Assembly (NCBI RefSeq): GCF_000934725.1
Contig: NZ_JYNS01000011.1
Coordinates: 83,327 to 147,326 of the forward strand
Reading direction: 5' to 3'
Length of the DNA stretch: 64,000 nt
Source of the DNA: Methyloterricola oryzae
Lineage (GTDB): Bacteria; Pseudomonadota; Gammaproteobacteria; Methylococcales; Methylococcaceae
The notes under the pieces were generated by a model. It did no database searches. It was not told the DNA's origin and worked only from the letters and a program-made list of their open reading frames with translations. Below, one piece after another: positions 31,342-39,769 of this stretch (position 1 is the first letter of the stretch; the number at the start of each line of letters is the position of its first letter). A program made the position numbers and the translations under genes.

Positions 31342-31361
31342 CAGGACGTCCTGCTCCCGGC

Positions 31362-32216
31362 TCAGGCCTCCAAGTCCGTTCCCGGAGCCAGAATTTCCCT
31401 CATATTGGCCGCTATGGTGGCGGCAATCTCATTGGTGGGCAGATCGTTGGCGTCACGGCCAAACGGGTTCTCCACCTCTTCCGCGATGACTTCGAGGCTC
31501 ACCAGCACATAAAACTCGAAAGTGGTCAGGGCTACGACCCAATAGCCGAAATCATGCACCAGGCACAGCGGCATGGTGACGATATAGGCAAAGATGAACT
31601 TCTTGATGAAAAGACTGTAGCCGTAGGGAATCGGCGTCTTGCGTATCCGTTCGCACGCACCGCAGATGTCGGAAAAGGCGGTCAGCTCCGGATTCATCGT
31701 AAGCGCCTGCAGCGCGGACACATCGCCACTGTGCGTCAGCCGGTCGAACTCCCGAAACAACGCGGCTGCCACCGCGTTGGGCGCGTGGCTGATATGAGGG
31801 TCGCGCCGCTTGATGGGAATGTCCCGCAGATGCTCGCACAGAACCGCCGCATAATCACTGATAAGGCCCGCAAACACCTTGCGAGAGGCATGTTCAGCGG
31901 GAAGCGCCGCGTCGAGCTTGAGCGCCAGGTTGCGCGAGGCATTCACTAGGGCGCCCCAGTGACGTCGCCCCTCCCACCAACGCTCATAAGCGGTGTTGGT
32001 CCGGAAAACCAGCAGCAGGGAAATGACGAAGCCCAGCAGAGAGTGCACCAGGGTCGTCCCTTGGAAAGCGGGCACTAGCCTGGCTTCATAGGCATAGGCG
32101 ACAAGCCCGGTGTACAGGGCCACCGTCAGCATGGCCGGCGCAAGCACACGAAAGGTATCGCTGCGGTGGAACTTGAATATGAGTCCCCACCAGGACTTGG
32201 GATTGTACTGAATCAC
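31362..32216 (-). CDS. Bestrophin-family ion channel (UPF0187)
   Basis: This is a 284-residue inner-membrane protein of the prokaryotic bestrophin family, pentameric ion channels related to animal bestrophins. Family features are FRTNTAYERWWEGRRHWGALVN (about 72-93) and the C-terminal EEVENPFGRDANDLP motif. Two N-terminal hydrophobic segments near 25-70 and two near 210-245 match the fold. The start is GTG with a weak SD. Bacterial members conduct cations or anions depending on the pore residues; the selectivity is not known here. Confidence 0.88.
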   Translation of the reverse strand: MIQYNPKSWWGLIFKFHRSDTFRVLAPAMLTVALYTGLVAYAYEARLVPAFQGTTLVHSLLGFVISLLLVFRTNTAYERWWEGRRHWGALVNASRNLALKLDAALPAEHASRKVFAGLISDYAAVLCEHLRDIPIKRRDPHISHAPNAVAAALFREFDRLTHSGDVSALQALTMNPELTAFSDICGACERIRKTPIPYGYSLFIKKFIFAYIVTMPLCLVHDFGYWVVALTTFEFYVLVSLEVIAEEVENPFGRDANDLPTNEIAATIAANMREILAPGTDLEA

Positions 32217-32278
32217 CTTGCAGGACCTGATCCGGCGGCGCGCGCCGGGCCGCTAAAAACTTATCGAGGCGAGCCGAT

Positions 32279-33154
32279 TCAGAACACCTTGGCCATATTC
32301 GGTCGAATCGTCTCCATCACCTCGAAAGTTTGCACCCAGGCCTCGGCCAAAAGCAACTGCAGTGAGTCGGCCGAAACATCCAGTAGCTCGAGGGCCGCCG
32401 GGTCGATTTCGATGGAGGATAGTTCCGGATCTTCCGGCAAGCTGCGGCCGGGCTCGATGGTCAGGGCTAGGGCGCTGGCCACACGCACGATGGCCAGTTC
32501 CTTGGGAAAGCTGGCTGCCTCCAGCGACATGCCCTGCTCCTCCACCAGCTTGTACAGGGTTTCAGGCAATTGCCAGAGCTTCATCAGCGCCGCGCCAAGC
32601 GCGAAATGGTCGAAGCCGAAGATGTGTCTCTCTTGCGCGATGACGGCTTCCTCACCCAGATCGGAGATCTGCAAGACTTCCAGGTACTGGCGCGGCCGTG
32701 CGCCATAGAACACTAGCCGGCCGAGCTTCAGCAGCAGCCCCGCCAGAAACAGCAGTTCGGTGTCGAACATGCGGCAACGGTAGCCCAGTGCCCGGGCCAC
32801 CACCCCGCTCGCGACACTGTTCAGCCAGTAATGATCCATGTCCACGACATCTTCCGGCAGGCCGTCGAAGGCCTGGGCCATGAAGGTGGTCATCACCAGG
32901 CCGCGGATGCGCTCCAGCCCCAGCAGGCTTACGGCCCGCGAAACGGTGTCCACCTTGCCGTGACCGCCGTACAGGGCACAGTTGGCCAGTTTCAGCACCC
33001 GCGCACTGATGGCGGGATCGGACATCAGCAATTCGCCGATCATGGGCTGGGTCACATCCGGGCGCCCCAACAATTGATTCAGGCGCAGAACCACGTCCGG
33101 CAGGGACAGAATGTTCTGAGTGGTTACCTCGTTGGCGAGCGCGATGGGCGTCAT
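32279..33154 (-). CDS. HDOD domain signalling protein
   Basis: This is a 291-residue single-domain HDOD protein, a non-enzymatic relative of HD phosphohydrolases found in bacterial signalling. The N-terminal half carries LPDVVLRLNQLLGRPDVT and ISARVLKLANCALYG, and the middle carries LLGLERIRGLVMTTF, in the usual order. The HD catalytic pair is not conserved, as expected. It has no output domain and sits alone, so the partner is unknown. Confidence 0.87.
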   Translation of the reverse strand: MTPIALANEVTTQNILSLPDVVLRLNQLLGRPDVTQPMIGELLMSDPAISARVLKLANCALYGGHGKVDTVSRAVSLLGLERIRGLVMTTFMAQAFDGLPEDVVDMDHYWLNSVASGVVARALGYRCRMFDTELLFLAGLLLKLGRLVFYGARPRQYLEVLQISDLGEEAVIAQERHIFGFDHFALGAALMKLWQLPETLYKLVEEQGMSLEAASFPKELAIVRVASALALTIEPGRSLPEDPELSSIEIDPAALELLDVSADSLQLLLAEAWVQTFEVMETIRPNMAKVF

Positions 33155-33243
33155 GGGTGTCCCTGTGTAATTCCGCCCCCGCAGGCGGCGTTGGATAAAG
33201 TCATTCAGGCAAGTTTAGACCGCCTTGGCGCAAGCGGTGCGCC

Positions 33244-34554
33244 CTAACCGGTATTTGCGTCGTCTGCGGCATCGTCGATCCGCGATACCAGCACTTTGTC
33301 GACGCGGTTCTTGTCCATGTCCACCACCTCGACGCGCAGACCGCCGAATATGAAGTGATCCGCCGCGGAAGGCACGCGCCCCAGTCGCGCCAGAACAAGT
33401 CCGGCCACCGTGTGAAAGTCTTCCCGTTCGGTCGCTTCCCGCTCCGGCAGTTCGAACAGCTTGCGGAATTTCTCGACGGGCAACATGCCATCCACCAGCC
33501 AGGAGCCGTCCTCACGCTGCACGTACTGGGGCTCCTCCTGCAATTCGGAACCGGGGATATCGCCCACGATCGCGCCCATCACATCCTGCAGCGTGACCAA
33601 CCCTTCCACCTCGCCATACTCGTCGATGACCAGCGCGAAGTGCGCCCGCATCTTCTTGAACTCTTCCATCAGGTGCATCAGGTCGATGGAAGGCAGCACA
33701 TACAGGGGCTTGCGGCTCATGGCCGGCAGATCCAGCGCCTCGCCGCGCAATTGCGCATTGAGTAGGTCCTTCGCCTGCACCACGCCGATGATGTTCTCGA
33801 AACGGCCTTGGCACAGGGGGAAGCGCGAGTAGGTGGTCTGCAGGAGCTTCTCGCGGGTGACCTCGGGCGGATCGTCCACGTCGATGAAAAAGATGTCCTT
33901 GCGCGGCGTCATCACCGAGGCCACCGTGTGCACATCCAGGCGGAACACATTGGACACCAGTTCGTGTTCCCCTGGCGCGAACACCCCTTCCTCGGTTCCC
34001 TGACGCAGCAGCAGCTTGATCTCGTCCTCGCTGACCGAAGGTCCAGCTTTCGTCCGGCGCCCGAACAGGAGCAGGATCAGTTCGGTGGATAGGCTCAACA
34101 GCTTGACCAAGGGATAGGCGACCAGGGACAGCCAGCGCATGGGACGCGCCGCCAGCAACGCAATGCGCTCGGGCGTCGCCAGAGCGAGACGCTTGGGCAC
34201 CAGTTCGCCGATCACCAGGGAGACATAGGTGACTCCCACCACCATGACCGCCAACCCGATGCTGCGACTGTAGGGCGCGAGTTCCGGACAGCCTTGGAGC
34301 AGAGAGCTGACCCGGTCGGCAATGGCGCTCTCGCCCAAGGCGCCGCTCAGCACCCCGATCAGGGTGATGCCCACCTGCACCGTGGAAAGGAAGGATGTGG
34401 GCTCCTCGGCCAGCCGCAAGGCCGTCACCGCAGCCTGGCTGCCTTTGTCCGCCCAGGATTGCAGGCGGCTCTTGCGGGAAAACACCACGGCGATTTCCGA
34501 CATGGAAAATACGCCGTTCATGACAATCAGAACAAAGATTAGAAATATATCCAT
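33244..34554 (-). CDS. HlyC/CorC family transporter-associated protein (DUF21-CBS-CorC_HlyC)
   Basis: This is a 436-residue inner-membrane protein. A DUF21 transmembrane domain (about 1-190) is followed by a CBS pair (about 205-330; FPLCQGRFENIIGVVQAKDL, FALVIDEYGEVEGLVTLQDV) and a C-terminal CorC_HlyC domain (about 345-430; GSWLVDGMLPVEKF). The family is linked to Mg2+/Co2+ efflux. The ATG at 34554 begins the first membrane segment MDIFLIFVLIV; 19 upstream residues are less likely. Confidence 0.9.
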   Translation of the reverse strand: MDIFLIFVLIVMNGVFSMSEIAVVFSRKSRLQSWADKGSQAAVTALRLAEEPTSFLSTVQVGITLIGVLSGALGESAIADRVSSLLQGCPELAPYSRSIGLAVMVVGVTYVSLVIGELVPKRLALATPERIALLAARPMRWLSLVAYPLVKLLSLSTELILLLFGRRTKAGPSVSEDEIKLLLRQGTEEGVFAPGEHELVSNVFRLDVHTVASVMTPRKDIFFIDVDDPPEVTREKLLQTTYSRFPLCQGRFENIIGVVQAKDLLNAQLRGEALDLPAMSRKPLYVLPSIDLMHLMEEFKKMRAHFALVIDEYGEVEGLVTLQDVMGAIVGDIPGSELQEEPQYVQREDGSWLVDGMLPVEKFRKLFELPEREATEREDFHTVAGLVLARLGRVPSAADHFIFGGLRVEVVDMDKNRVDKVLVSRIDDAADDANTG

Positions 34555-34681
34555 AGAAATTGGATTGATTCGGCCGCTCGGCCAGTCCCCCTCCTTAGAT
34601 TGCCGCGCCACGGGTGGCCCCCCGGCGCATGTGGCGGTATGGTACGGGATTACGTTGGCGCTGACGACTGCCGCGACCGCC

Positions 34682-36031
34682 CTACAGTCGCACCGCCACC
34701 TCCGCGCCGCCCAGCGGGCTGGTGCGAACGGCGAGCGTGCCTTGATAGGTGCCGACTATGGACGCGACGATGGCCAGCCCCAGGCCCTGGCCAGGCACAT
34801 CAGGGTCGGCGCGCTCACCGCGCTGGAGCAGGCGCTCTACCGTGGCGGGCGGCATGCCTGGGCCATCGTCATGAACGCGAATATCCAGCACCGCCGTATC
34901 GCCGGTGATCCGGCGCGCCGAAACACGTATTCGGCCTCGGCACCATTTGAAGGCGTTGTCCAAGAGATTTCCCAGGACTTCCAGCAGGTCCCCCTCGTCG
35001 CCGGCAAAATCGAGGGCCGGGTCCACGTCCATGCTGCACTCCACGCGCTTGTCCGCATACACCTTGAGCAGCGCCGCCTTTACCTCTGTCACCTTGGCCA
35101 GGACGTTGACCGGCTTCGCCAGACGCGTCCGGCCGGCAGTCGCAGCGCGCTGAAGCTGATAGTCGATGATCTGGTGCATGCGCAGGATCTGCTCCTGCGC
35201 CAAGGGCAGGCCGGACTCGGCGCGGGCGGGGTTTTCCAGCACGCCGCGCACCACGGCCAGCGGGGTCTTCAGGCTATGGGCAAGATCGCCCAGGGCATCG
35301 CGGTAGCGCGCAAGACTGCTGCGCGAGCTGTCCAGCAAAGCATTGAGGTTGTCGGTCAACCCGCTCAGCTCCACCGGATAGCCGCCGCGCAGCCGGTCGG
35401 TGCGGCCCTGCTCAATGTCCGCCAGGTCGCTAGCCACCCGACGCAAAGGGGCCAGCCCCCAGCGCAGGATGCCGCCCTGCACCACCAGCAGCAACAGCGC
35501 TGCGCCCCCCAGCCAGCCCCACAGGCTGCGCCGGAACTGACCCACCTGATCCTCGTAGGCATCGGCCGTTTCTGCCACACGGAAGGTGTAGGCGCGCGGC
35601 TTGCGCAGCCCCTCTTCCCACAGGACGCGGAAACTGAGCACGAACAAGGGCTCCCCGTTCTCCGTCAGCACCCGTTCCAGGGCACTGTGCCCCAGGGGAG
35701 GCAGGCGCGTCGGCGGGATCTCCACGCCCAGGGCCGAAGGCGAGCGCCAGCCGGGATCATGGTCACGGCGGCTGATTTCCGCGTAAAGGCCTGATGCGGG
35801 ATAGCGCAGGCGCGGCTCTTGCAGCTCGGCTGGGCCGAGCAGGTCCCCATGATTGTTGGTTTCCGCCCCGGCCAGAAGGGCATAGACATAGCCTTGCAGG
35901 CGATCACGCAGGGCGGCCTTGGCGCTGTCCCGGAAGGCCTCGTCCAGCACCAGACCGGTCATGCCAAGAAAGGCGGCGAGCACCACGCTGGACGCAATCT
36001 GCACGCGGACATGCAGGGAAATCGGCTTCAC
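34682..36031 (-). CDS. PhoQ-like sensor histidine kinase
   Basis: This is a 449-residue membrane kinase with two transmembrane segments (about 10-30 and 165-190) flanking a periplasmic sensor. HAMP follows at about 190-240, then the dimerisation region with phospho-acceptor His in LGDLAHSLKTPLAV, and a HATPase domain (EVLGNLLDNAFKW, DDGPGMPP, GQGLGLAIV). The sensor and the HSLKTP box resemble PhoQ. It begins 3 bp after the response regulator stop, in one operon with it. The signal is unknown; divalent cations or membrane stress would fit the family and the PepSY gene upstream. Confidence 0.92.
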   Translation of the reverse strand: MKPISLHVRVQIASSVVLAAFLGMTGLVLDEAFRDSAKAALRDRLQGYVYALLAGAETNNHGDLLGPAELQEPRLRYPASGLYAEISRRDHDPGWRSPSALGVEIPPTRLPPLGHSALERVLTENGEPLFVLSFRVLWEEGLRKPRAYTFRVAETADAYEDQVGQFRRSLWGWLGGAALLLLVVQGGILRWGLAPLRRVASDLADIEQGRTDRLRGGYPVELSGLTDNLNALLDSSRSSLARYRDALGDLAHSLKTPLAVVRGVLENPARAESGLPLAQEQILRMHQIIDYQLQRAATAGRTRLAKPVNVLAKVTEVKAALLKVYADKRVECSMDVDPALDFAGDEGDLLEVLGNLLDNAFKWCRGRIRVSARRITGDTAVLDIRVHDDGPGMPPATVERLLQRGERADPDVPGQGLGLAIVASIVGTYQGTLAVRTSPLGGAEVAVRL

Positions 36032-36034
36032 CGC

Positions 36035-36715
36035 TCAGGCATCCTTGGCGAGGATGAAACGGTATCCGCGTCCGCGCAGGGTTTCGATAGGTGAAAGGCT
36101 GCCCTCCGGGTCCAGCTTCTTGCGCAAGCGGGCGATGAACACCTCGATGACATTGCTGTCGCAGTCGAAATCCTGGTCGTAGATGTGCTCGGCGAGATCG
36201 GTCTTGGAAATGACCTCGCCGGCATGCAGGGCAAGATACTCCAGCACCTTGTATTCGTGCGCGGTCAGTTCCACCGCCTGGCCGTTCAGGCTCACGCTCT
36301 GAGCCGCCGTGTCCAGTTCCACCGGCCCGAATTGCAGACGCGGCCGCGCGCGACCGGCGGCGCGCCGCAGCAAGGCCTTGATGCGCGCCAGCAGCTCCTC
36401 CATGTGGAAAGGCTTGACCAGATAATCGTCGGCCCCCAGGCCCAGGCCTTCCACCTTGTCCTGCCAGCGGCCACGGGCGGTCAGTATCAACACAGGGAAC
36501 GCGACTCCGGCTTCGCGCCACCCCCCAATGATCTCAAGACCCGACATGCCGGGCAGCCCGAGATCCACCACGGCCAGGTCGAAGGGCACCTCGCTGCCCA
36601 AGAAAAACCCTTCCTTGCCCTCGGCCGCGGCATCCACCGCATAACCGGCGCCACGCAGGGCGGCCAGCAACTGGGCCCTCAATTCGTCTTCGTCTTCAAC
36701 CAGCAGGATACGCAT
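36035..36715 (-). CDS. PhoP/OmpR-type response regulator
   Basis: This is a 226-residue protein. A receiver domain (about 1-115) has phospho-acceptor Asp in VVDLGLPG and the conserved Lys in YLVKPFHMEEL. An OmpR/PhoB winged-helix output domain (about 130-222) has DSNVIEVFIARLRKKL and TLRGRGYRF. It lies directly before the PhoQ-like kinase. Upstream on the same strand, 22 bp away, is a PepSY protein. Confidence 0.94.
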   Translation of the reverse strand: MRILLVEDEDELRAQLLAALRGAGYAVDAAAEGKEGFFLGSEVPFDLAVVDLGLPGMSGLEIIGGWREAGVAFPVLILTARGRWQDKVEGLGLGADDYLVKPFHMEELLARIKALLRRAAGRARPRLQFGPVELDTAAQSVSLNGQAVELTAHEYKVLEYLALHAGEVISKTDLAEHIYDQDFDCDSNVIEVFIARLRKKLDPEGSLSPIETLRGRGYRFILAKDA

Positions 36716-36737
36716 GCAGCTAAGGGATATCGGGGAA

Positions 36738-37001
36738 TCAGCGCCGGGCGTCCACCTGGATCACCTTTACGCGTCCGGAGGGCAGAAGCACCTTGATGCG
36801 GTAGACCGGACCACCGGCCGACAGCACCGCGTCGGCCGCCAGGATGCGTCCGCCGGTCTCGCGTTGCACCTTTCGCACCGCTTGATCGAGGGTCAAACCA
36901 GGCTGGTTCTGCACATCGGCGGCCGGCGTCAGCAAGCCGGTTGCGGGAAGTTGAAATGGAAACGACAGGGCGAGGCCAAGAAAGAGCAAACCTCTCTTCA
37001 T
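36738..37001 (-). CDS. Small secreted PepSY-domain protein
   Basis: This is an 87-residue protein with a signal peptide (KRGLLFLGLALSFPFQLPATG) and a single PepSY motif region (LTLDQAVRKVQRETGGRILAAD...YRIKVLLPSGRVKVIQVD). PepSY modules inhibit proteases or bind regulatory partners in the periplasm. The ATG at 37001 is chosen for the signal peptide; the 33 upstream residues in frame are not credible. It leads the operon with the PhoP/PhoQ-like pair, an arrangement common in gammaproteobacteria, so it may modulate the sensor or be its target. Confidence 0.82.
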   Translation of the reverse strand: MKRGLLFLGLALSFPFQLPATGLLTPAADVQNQPGLTLDQAVRKVQRETGGRILAADAVLSAGGPVYRIKVLLPSGRVKVIQVDARR

Positions 37002-37141
37002 CGGGCTCCTCGGGCCATGCAGGTTGCAGGGGCGGGCCTCAGGACGGGGCCTTTGGCGGGGTGAGGCGGCAGAGTACCATCGCCCCGCGCACGGAAGCAA
37101 GATCAGGGACTAGGCGCGGCGACGGGCGCTCCGCGAGCCCC

Positions 37142-37164
37142 GTCCCGGCCCAAGGAGCCGGGAC
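37142..37164 (-). terminator. Hairpin downstream of the glycine-zipper gene
   Basis: GTCCCGGC and GCCGGGAC form a perfect 8-bp stem with a 7-base loop, 36 bp after the stop at 37200. No T-tract follows on the minus strand, so it may only protect the transcript end. Confidence 0.35.
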
Positions 37165-37199
37165 TTGAGAGGGTCAACTCACAACACGCGGCGCGATTC

Positions 37200-37643
37200 T
37201 CATCGCGCGATCTCGTTACCGATCACCGAGCCCAGCACAGAACCGCCGATAATGGCGGCGTGATCACCCCGGCCCAGTTGCTCACCGACAACGCCCCCAA
37301 GGACGCCACCGGCGATGATGGGCAAAGGGCCGCCGTATCCTCCCCCGTAGCCGTAAACCTGCGGCCTCGGGTACGCCGGGGCCGGCGCATATTCGTAATA
37401 GTGATGCACGACCGGCGGAGGCGGCGGGGGATAATAGATGGGCCGCTCGCGGATCACCACATAGTCACGGTACGGGCCGTCATGATGAGGATAGTGGTGC
37501 CTATGGTGGTGGTGCCCCCAATCGTCGTGGTGCCCCCAGCCGCCATGATGTTCCCAATGGCCGTGGCCGTCGGCACGCGCCGCGGGAGACAAGGCGATCC
37601 CCCATAGAAAGCTGGCCAGCAGGATGGTCTTCAAGGTGTTCAT
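37200..37643 (-). CDS. His-rich glycine-zipper 2TM outer membrane protein
   Basis: This is a 147-residue exported protein. A signal peptide (about 1-24) is followed by a striking His/Gly/Trp/Asp stretch (about 25-55, with HHHHRHHYPHH), a Tyr/Pro-rich linker including eight Pro, and a C-terminal glycine-zipper 2TM segment (IIAGGVLGGVVGEQLG ... IIGGSVLGSVIGNEI). The SD GGGAG is 6 bases upstream of the ATG. The C-terminus is like that of Rcp/SlyB-type outer membrane proteins. The His cluster could bind metal; that is inferred from composition only. Confidence 0.8.
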   Translation of the reverse strand: MNTLKTILLASFLWGIALSPAARADGHGHWEHHGGWGHHDDWGHHHHRHHYPHHDGPYRDYVVIRERPIYYPPPPPPVVHHYYEYAPAPAYPRPQVYGYGGGYGGPLPIIAGGVLGGVVGEQLGRGDHAAIIGGSVLGSVIGNEIAR

Positions 37644-37774
37644 GACAATCTCCCAGTGGAGGTGTGTTGTTCGTCTATGCGGTCCGGCTTGGGGTAACCC
37701 ATTTGCGCCGACCGCGTGTATAGACTAGGGCCGATTGCCTGAACCGAAGCTGAACGCCGGACACGAGGGTCGGA

Positions 37775-38281
37775 TCATTTCGGATTGATCCGATGTTCCT
37801 TGTCCTTGAGCCAGAACCGCTGTTCCGCGTCCTTGTTAGGGTCGTAAACGGGAATGGTGCGGGCAGGCTGACGCCCGCCCGAGCAGATGAAGCCCACCGC
37901 CGTCTGCAAGGGCGACTGGGGCGGGATCGCGGTCAATTCCGGCTCGGTCTTGCGCGATTGCGAGACGGTTTCCTTGTAGGCGGAATACAGGGCCCGGTTC
38001 TCGATCCCCGCCAGTTCCTTGCCGCAGTCGATCCGCAAGCGGAGCTTCTCGCTGCGATAGGCAGCCCCCTCGGAAACCTGGTCGTCGTGATACACCGTCA
38101 GCATCCAGGCGGTCATGGCACTGCTGCGGCTTACGCGCTCGATGCTGGATTTGTCCACATAGACGATATACTCGGCCGCCGCCTCGCCGACATCGGCAAT
38201 GAACCACCAATCGCTCGCCTGGGCCAAGGCCGGCGCGCTGCTCAGCGCCAGGGCAAGCCACCCGCCGCACAGTCTCTTCAT
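37775..38281 (-). CDS. Exported protein, surface-adhesin-E-like
   Basis: This is a 168-residue secreted protein. A signal peptide (KRLCGGWLALALSSAPALAQ) is followed by a compact domain that begins WWFIADVGEAAAEYIVYVDKSSI and resembles the small surface-adhesin protein E-like family. The ATG at 38281 has AGAGGA before it and is preferred to a GTG six codons upstream. Two Cys (RIDCGKE, FICSGG) could form a disulfide. It stands alone; the function is unknown. Confidence 0.6.
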   Translation of the reverse strand: MKRLCGGWLALALSSAPALAQASDWWFIADVGEAAAEYIVYVDKSSIERVSRSSAMTAWMLTVYHDDQVSEGAAYRSEKLRLRIDCGKELAGIENRALYSAYKETVSQSRKTEPELTAIPPQSPLQTAVGFICSGGRQPARTIPVYDPNKDAEQRFWLKDKEHRINPK

Positions 38282-38325
38282 CTTTTCCTCTGCGTTCACC
38301 GGACGCCGTCAGCGACCATCAAGAC

Positions 38326-38967
38326 TCAGCCAGTATATCCCAGGCCCGGAAACAACGAACCGATACCTTTCGCCATGAATTCCACCGCCACCGAGGCGAT
38401 GATGAGCCCTACCACCCGCGTCACCACATTCAGGCCAGTGGTGCCCAGGGCTCCGGCGATACTGCCGGCCATCCGCAAGGCGGCGAACACGGTCGCCGCG
38501 AGACTGGCGATCACCGCCGCCAGCACCACTTGGTAGGCCAGGCTGCTATCTGCGTGGGCGAACACGATCACCGTGCTGATGGCCCCGGGACCGCTCAGGA
38601 GCGGAATCGCCATGGGCACCACGGCGATGGACTCTTTATGGCTCGACTCAGCCTGTTCCTCGGGCGTCTGCCGCGAGCGGTCACCGGACACCCGTAGCAT
38701 GGCGATGCCCATCAGCAGGAGCAATATCCCGCCCGCCACCTGGAAGGACGGAATACCGATCCCGAATAGACGTAACAGCGCTTCGCCACCCAACAGCGCG
38801 ATCATCAGCACCACGGCCACCGCCAGCGCGCACATCATGGCACTCTGGGCCCGTTCCGCGGCCGAGCGGTTCTGCGTCAGGCTGATGAAAAATGGGATGG
38901 CGCCGAGCGGATCGACCACGGAAAACAAGCCGGCAAACAGCTTAAGGAATTCGTTCCATTCAGGCAT
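38326..38967 (-). CDS. MarC family integral membrane protein (UPF0056)
   Basis: This is a 213-residue protein with six hydrophobic segments. MarC features are LFSVVDPLGAIPFFISL near the N-terminus and the helix-rich IPLLSGPGAISTVIVFA at about 120-136. MarC proteins have no agreed function; an antibiotic resistance role was proposed and later withdrawn for E. coli MarC. It is divergent from the glutathione S-transferase gene, 187 bp away. Confidence 0.88.
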   Translation of the reverse strand: MPEWNEFLKLFAGLFSVVDPLGAIPFFISLTQNRSAAERAQSAMMCALAVAVVLMIALLGGEALLRLFGIGIPSFQVAGGILLLLMGIAMLRVSGDRSRQTPEEQAESSHKESIAVVPMAIPLLSGPGAISTVIVFAHADSSLAYQVVLAAVIASLAATVFAALRMAGSIAGALGTTGLNVVTRVVGLIIASVAVEFMAKGIGSLFPGLGYTG

Positions 38968-39154
38968 GCGCTACCCTCCTTTGCTTCTGATCTTTCCGGC
39001 GAATTCGCCACTTTTCGCCCTTTACACACGGAGCCTTGGCAGTTCCACCCTGTTTCATGGCGGAGGTCAGCGTGCTAACGTAACTGCGGCCATCCCGTCT
39101 GGTAGCAATGGCCTTATCCGGCGCGCTTTCCCCCATCACACCAGGAGGTGACCC

Positions 39155-39763
39155 ATGAAGCTCTACTATACCCCCGGCGCCTGCTCACTGGCGGTGCATA
39201 TTGCCCTGCGTGAGGCAGGCCTGGAATTTGATCTGGAAAAGGTCGACCTGGCGAGCAAGAAAACCGAAACCGGCGACGATTTCGTGACCATCAACTCCAA
39301 GGGCTACGTCCCCGCCCTGCAGATGGATAGCGGCGAAGTGCTGACGGAAGACCAGGTGATCCTGCAATTCGTCGCCGATCTGAACCCCACCGCCTGTCTG
39401 GCCCCGCCCGCCGGCTCCCTGGCGCGCTACCGCCTGATGGAATGGCTGGCTTTCATCGCCACGGAAGTGCACAAGGGCTTCAGCCCCCTTTGGAACCCCG
39501 CTTCGCCAGAGGCCGCTCGACAACAGGCGATAACGCAACTGGGCCGCCGCTTCGACTTCCTTTCGGCAACCCTGGCCAAGCAGCCCTGGCTCCTGGGCGA
39601 CAGCTACAGCGTGGCGGATGCCTATCTGTTTACCGTCCTCGGCTGGGCCGATTATCACAAGCTGGACCTTTCGCCCTGGCCGGCGCTGGTGGATTTCAGG
39701 GGCCGGGGGGCCGCGCGGCCTGCGGTGCAGCAAGCCCTCAAGGCGGAAGGGCTGATCGCCTGA
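39155..39763 (+). CDS. Glutathione S-transferase, beta-class type
   Basis: This is a 202-residue cytosolic enzyme. The thioredoxin-like N-terminal domain begins MKLYYTPGACSLAVHIALRE, with the beta-class Cys in GACS; the helical C-terminal domain contains LGDSYSVADAYLFTVLGWAD, the family capping motif. It conjugates glutathione to electrophiles or binds hydrophobic ligands. SD AGGAGGTGA precedes the ATG. It converges with the M20 peptidase gene, leaving only 6 bp between stops. Confidence 0.93.
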   Translation: MKLYYTPGACSLAVHIALREAGLEFDLEKVDLASKKTETGDDFVTINSKGYVPALQMDSGEVLTEDQVILQFVADLNPTACLAPPAGSLARYRLMEWLAFIATEVHKGFSPLWNPASPEAARQQAITQLGRRFDFLSATLAKQPWLLGDSYSVADAYLFTVLGWADYHKLDLSPWPALVDFRGRGAARPAVQQALKAEGLIA

Positions 39764-39769
39764 AACGCC

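Noticed and set aside
34322..35794. 490-codon open frame on the plus strand
   Set aside because: It lies antisense to the PhoQ-like kinase and has no family features; long antisense frames are common in GC-rich DNA.
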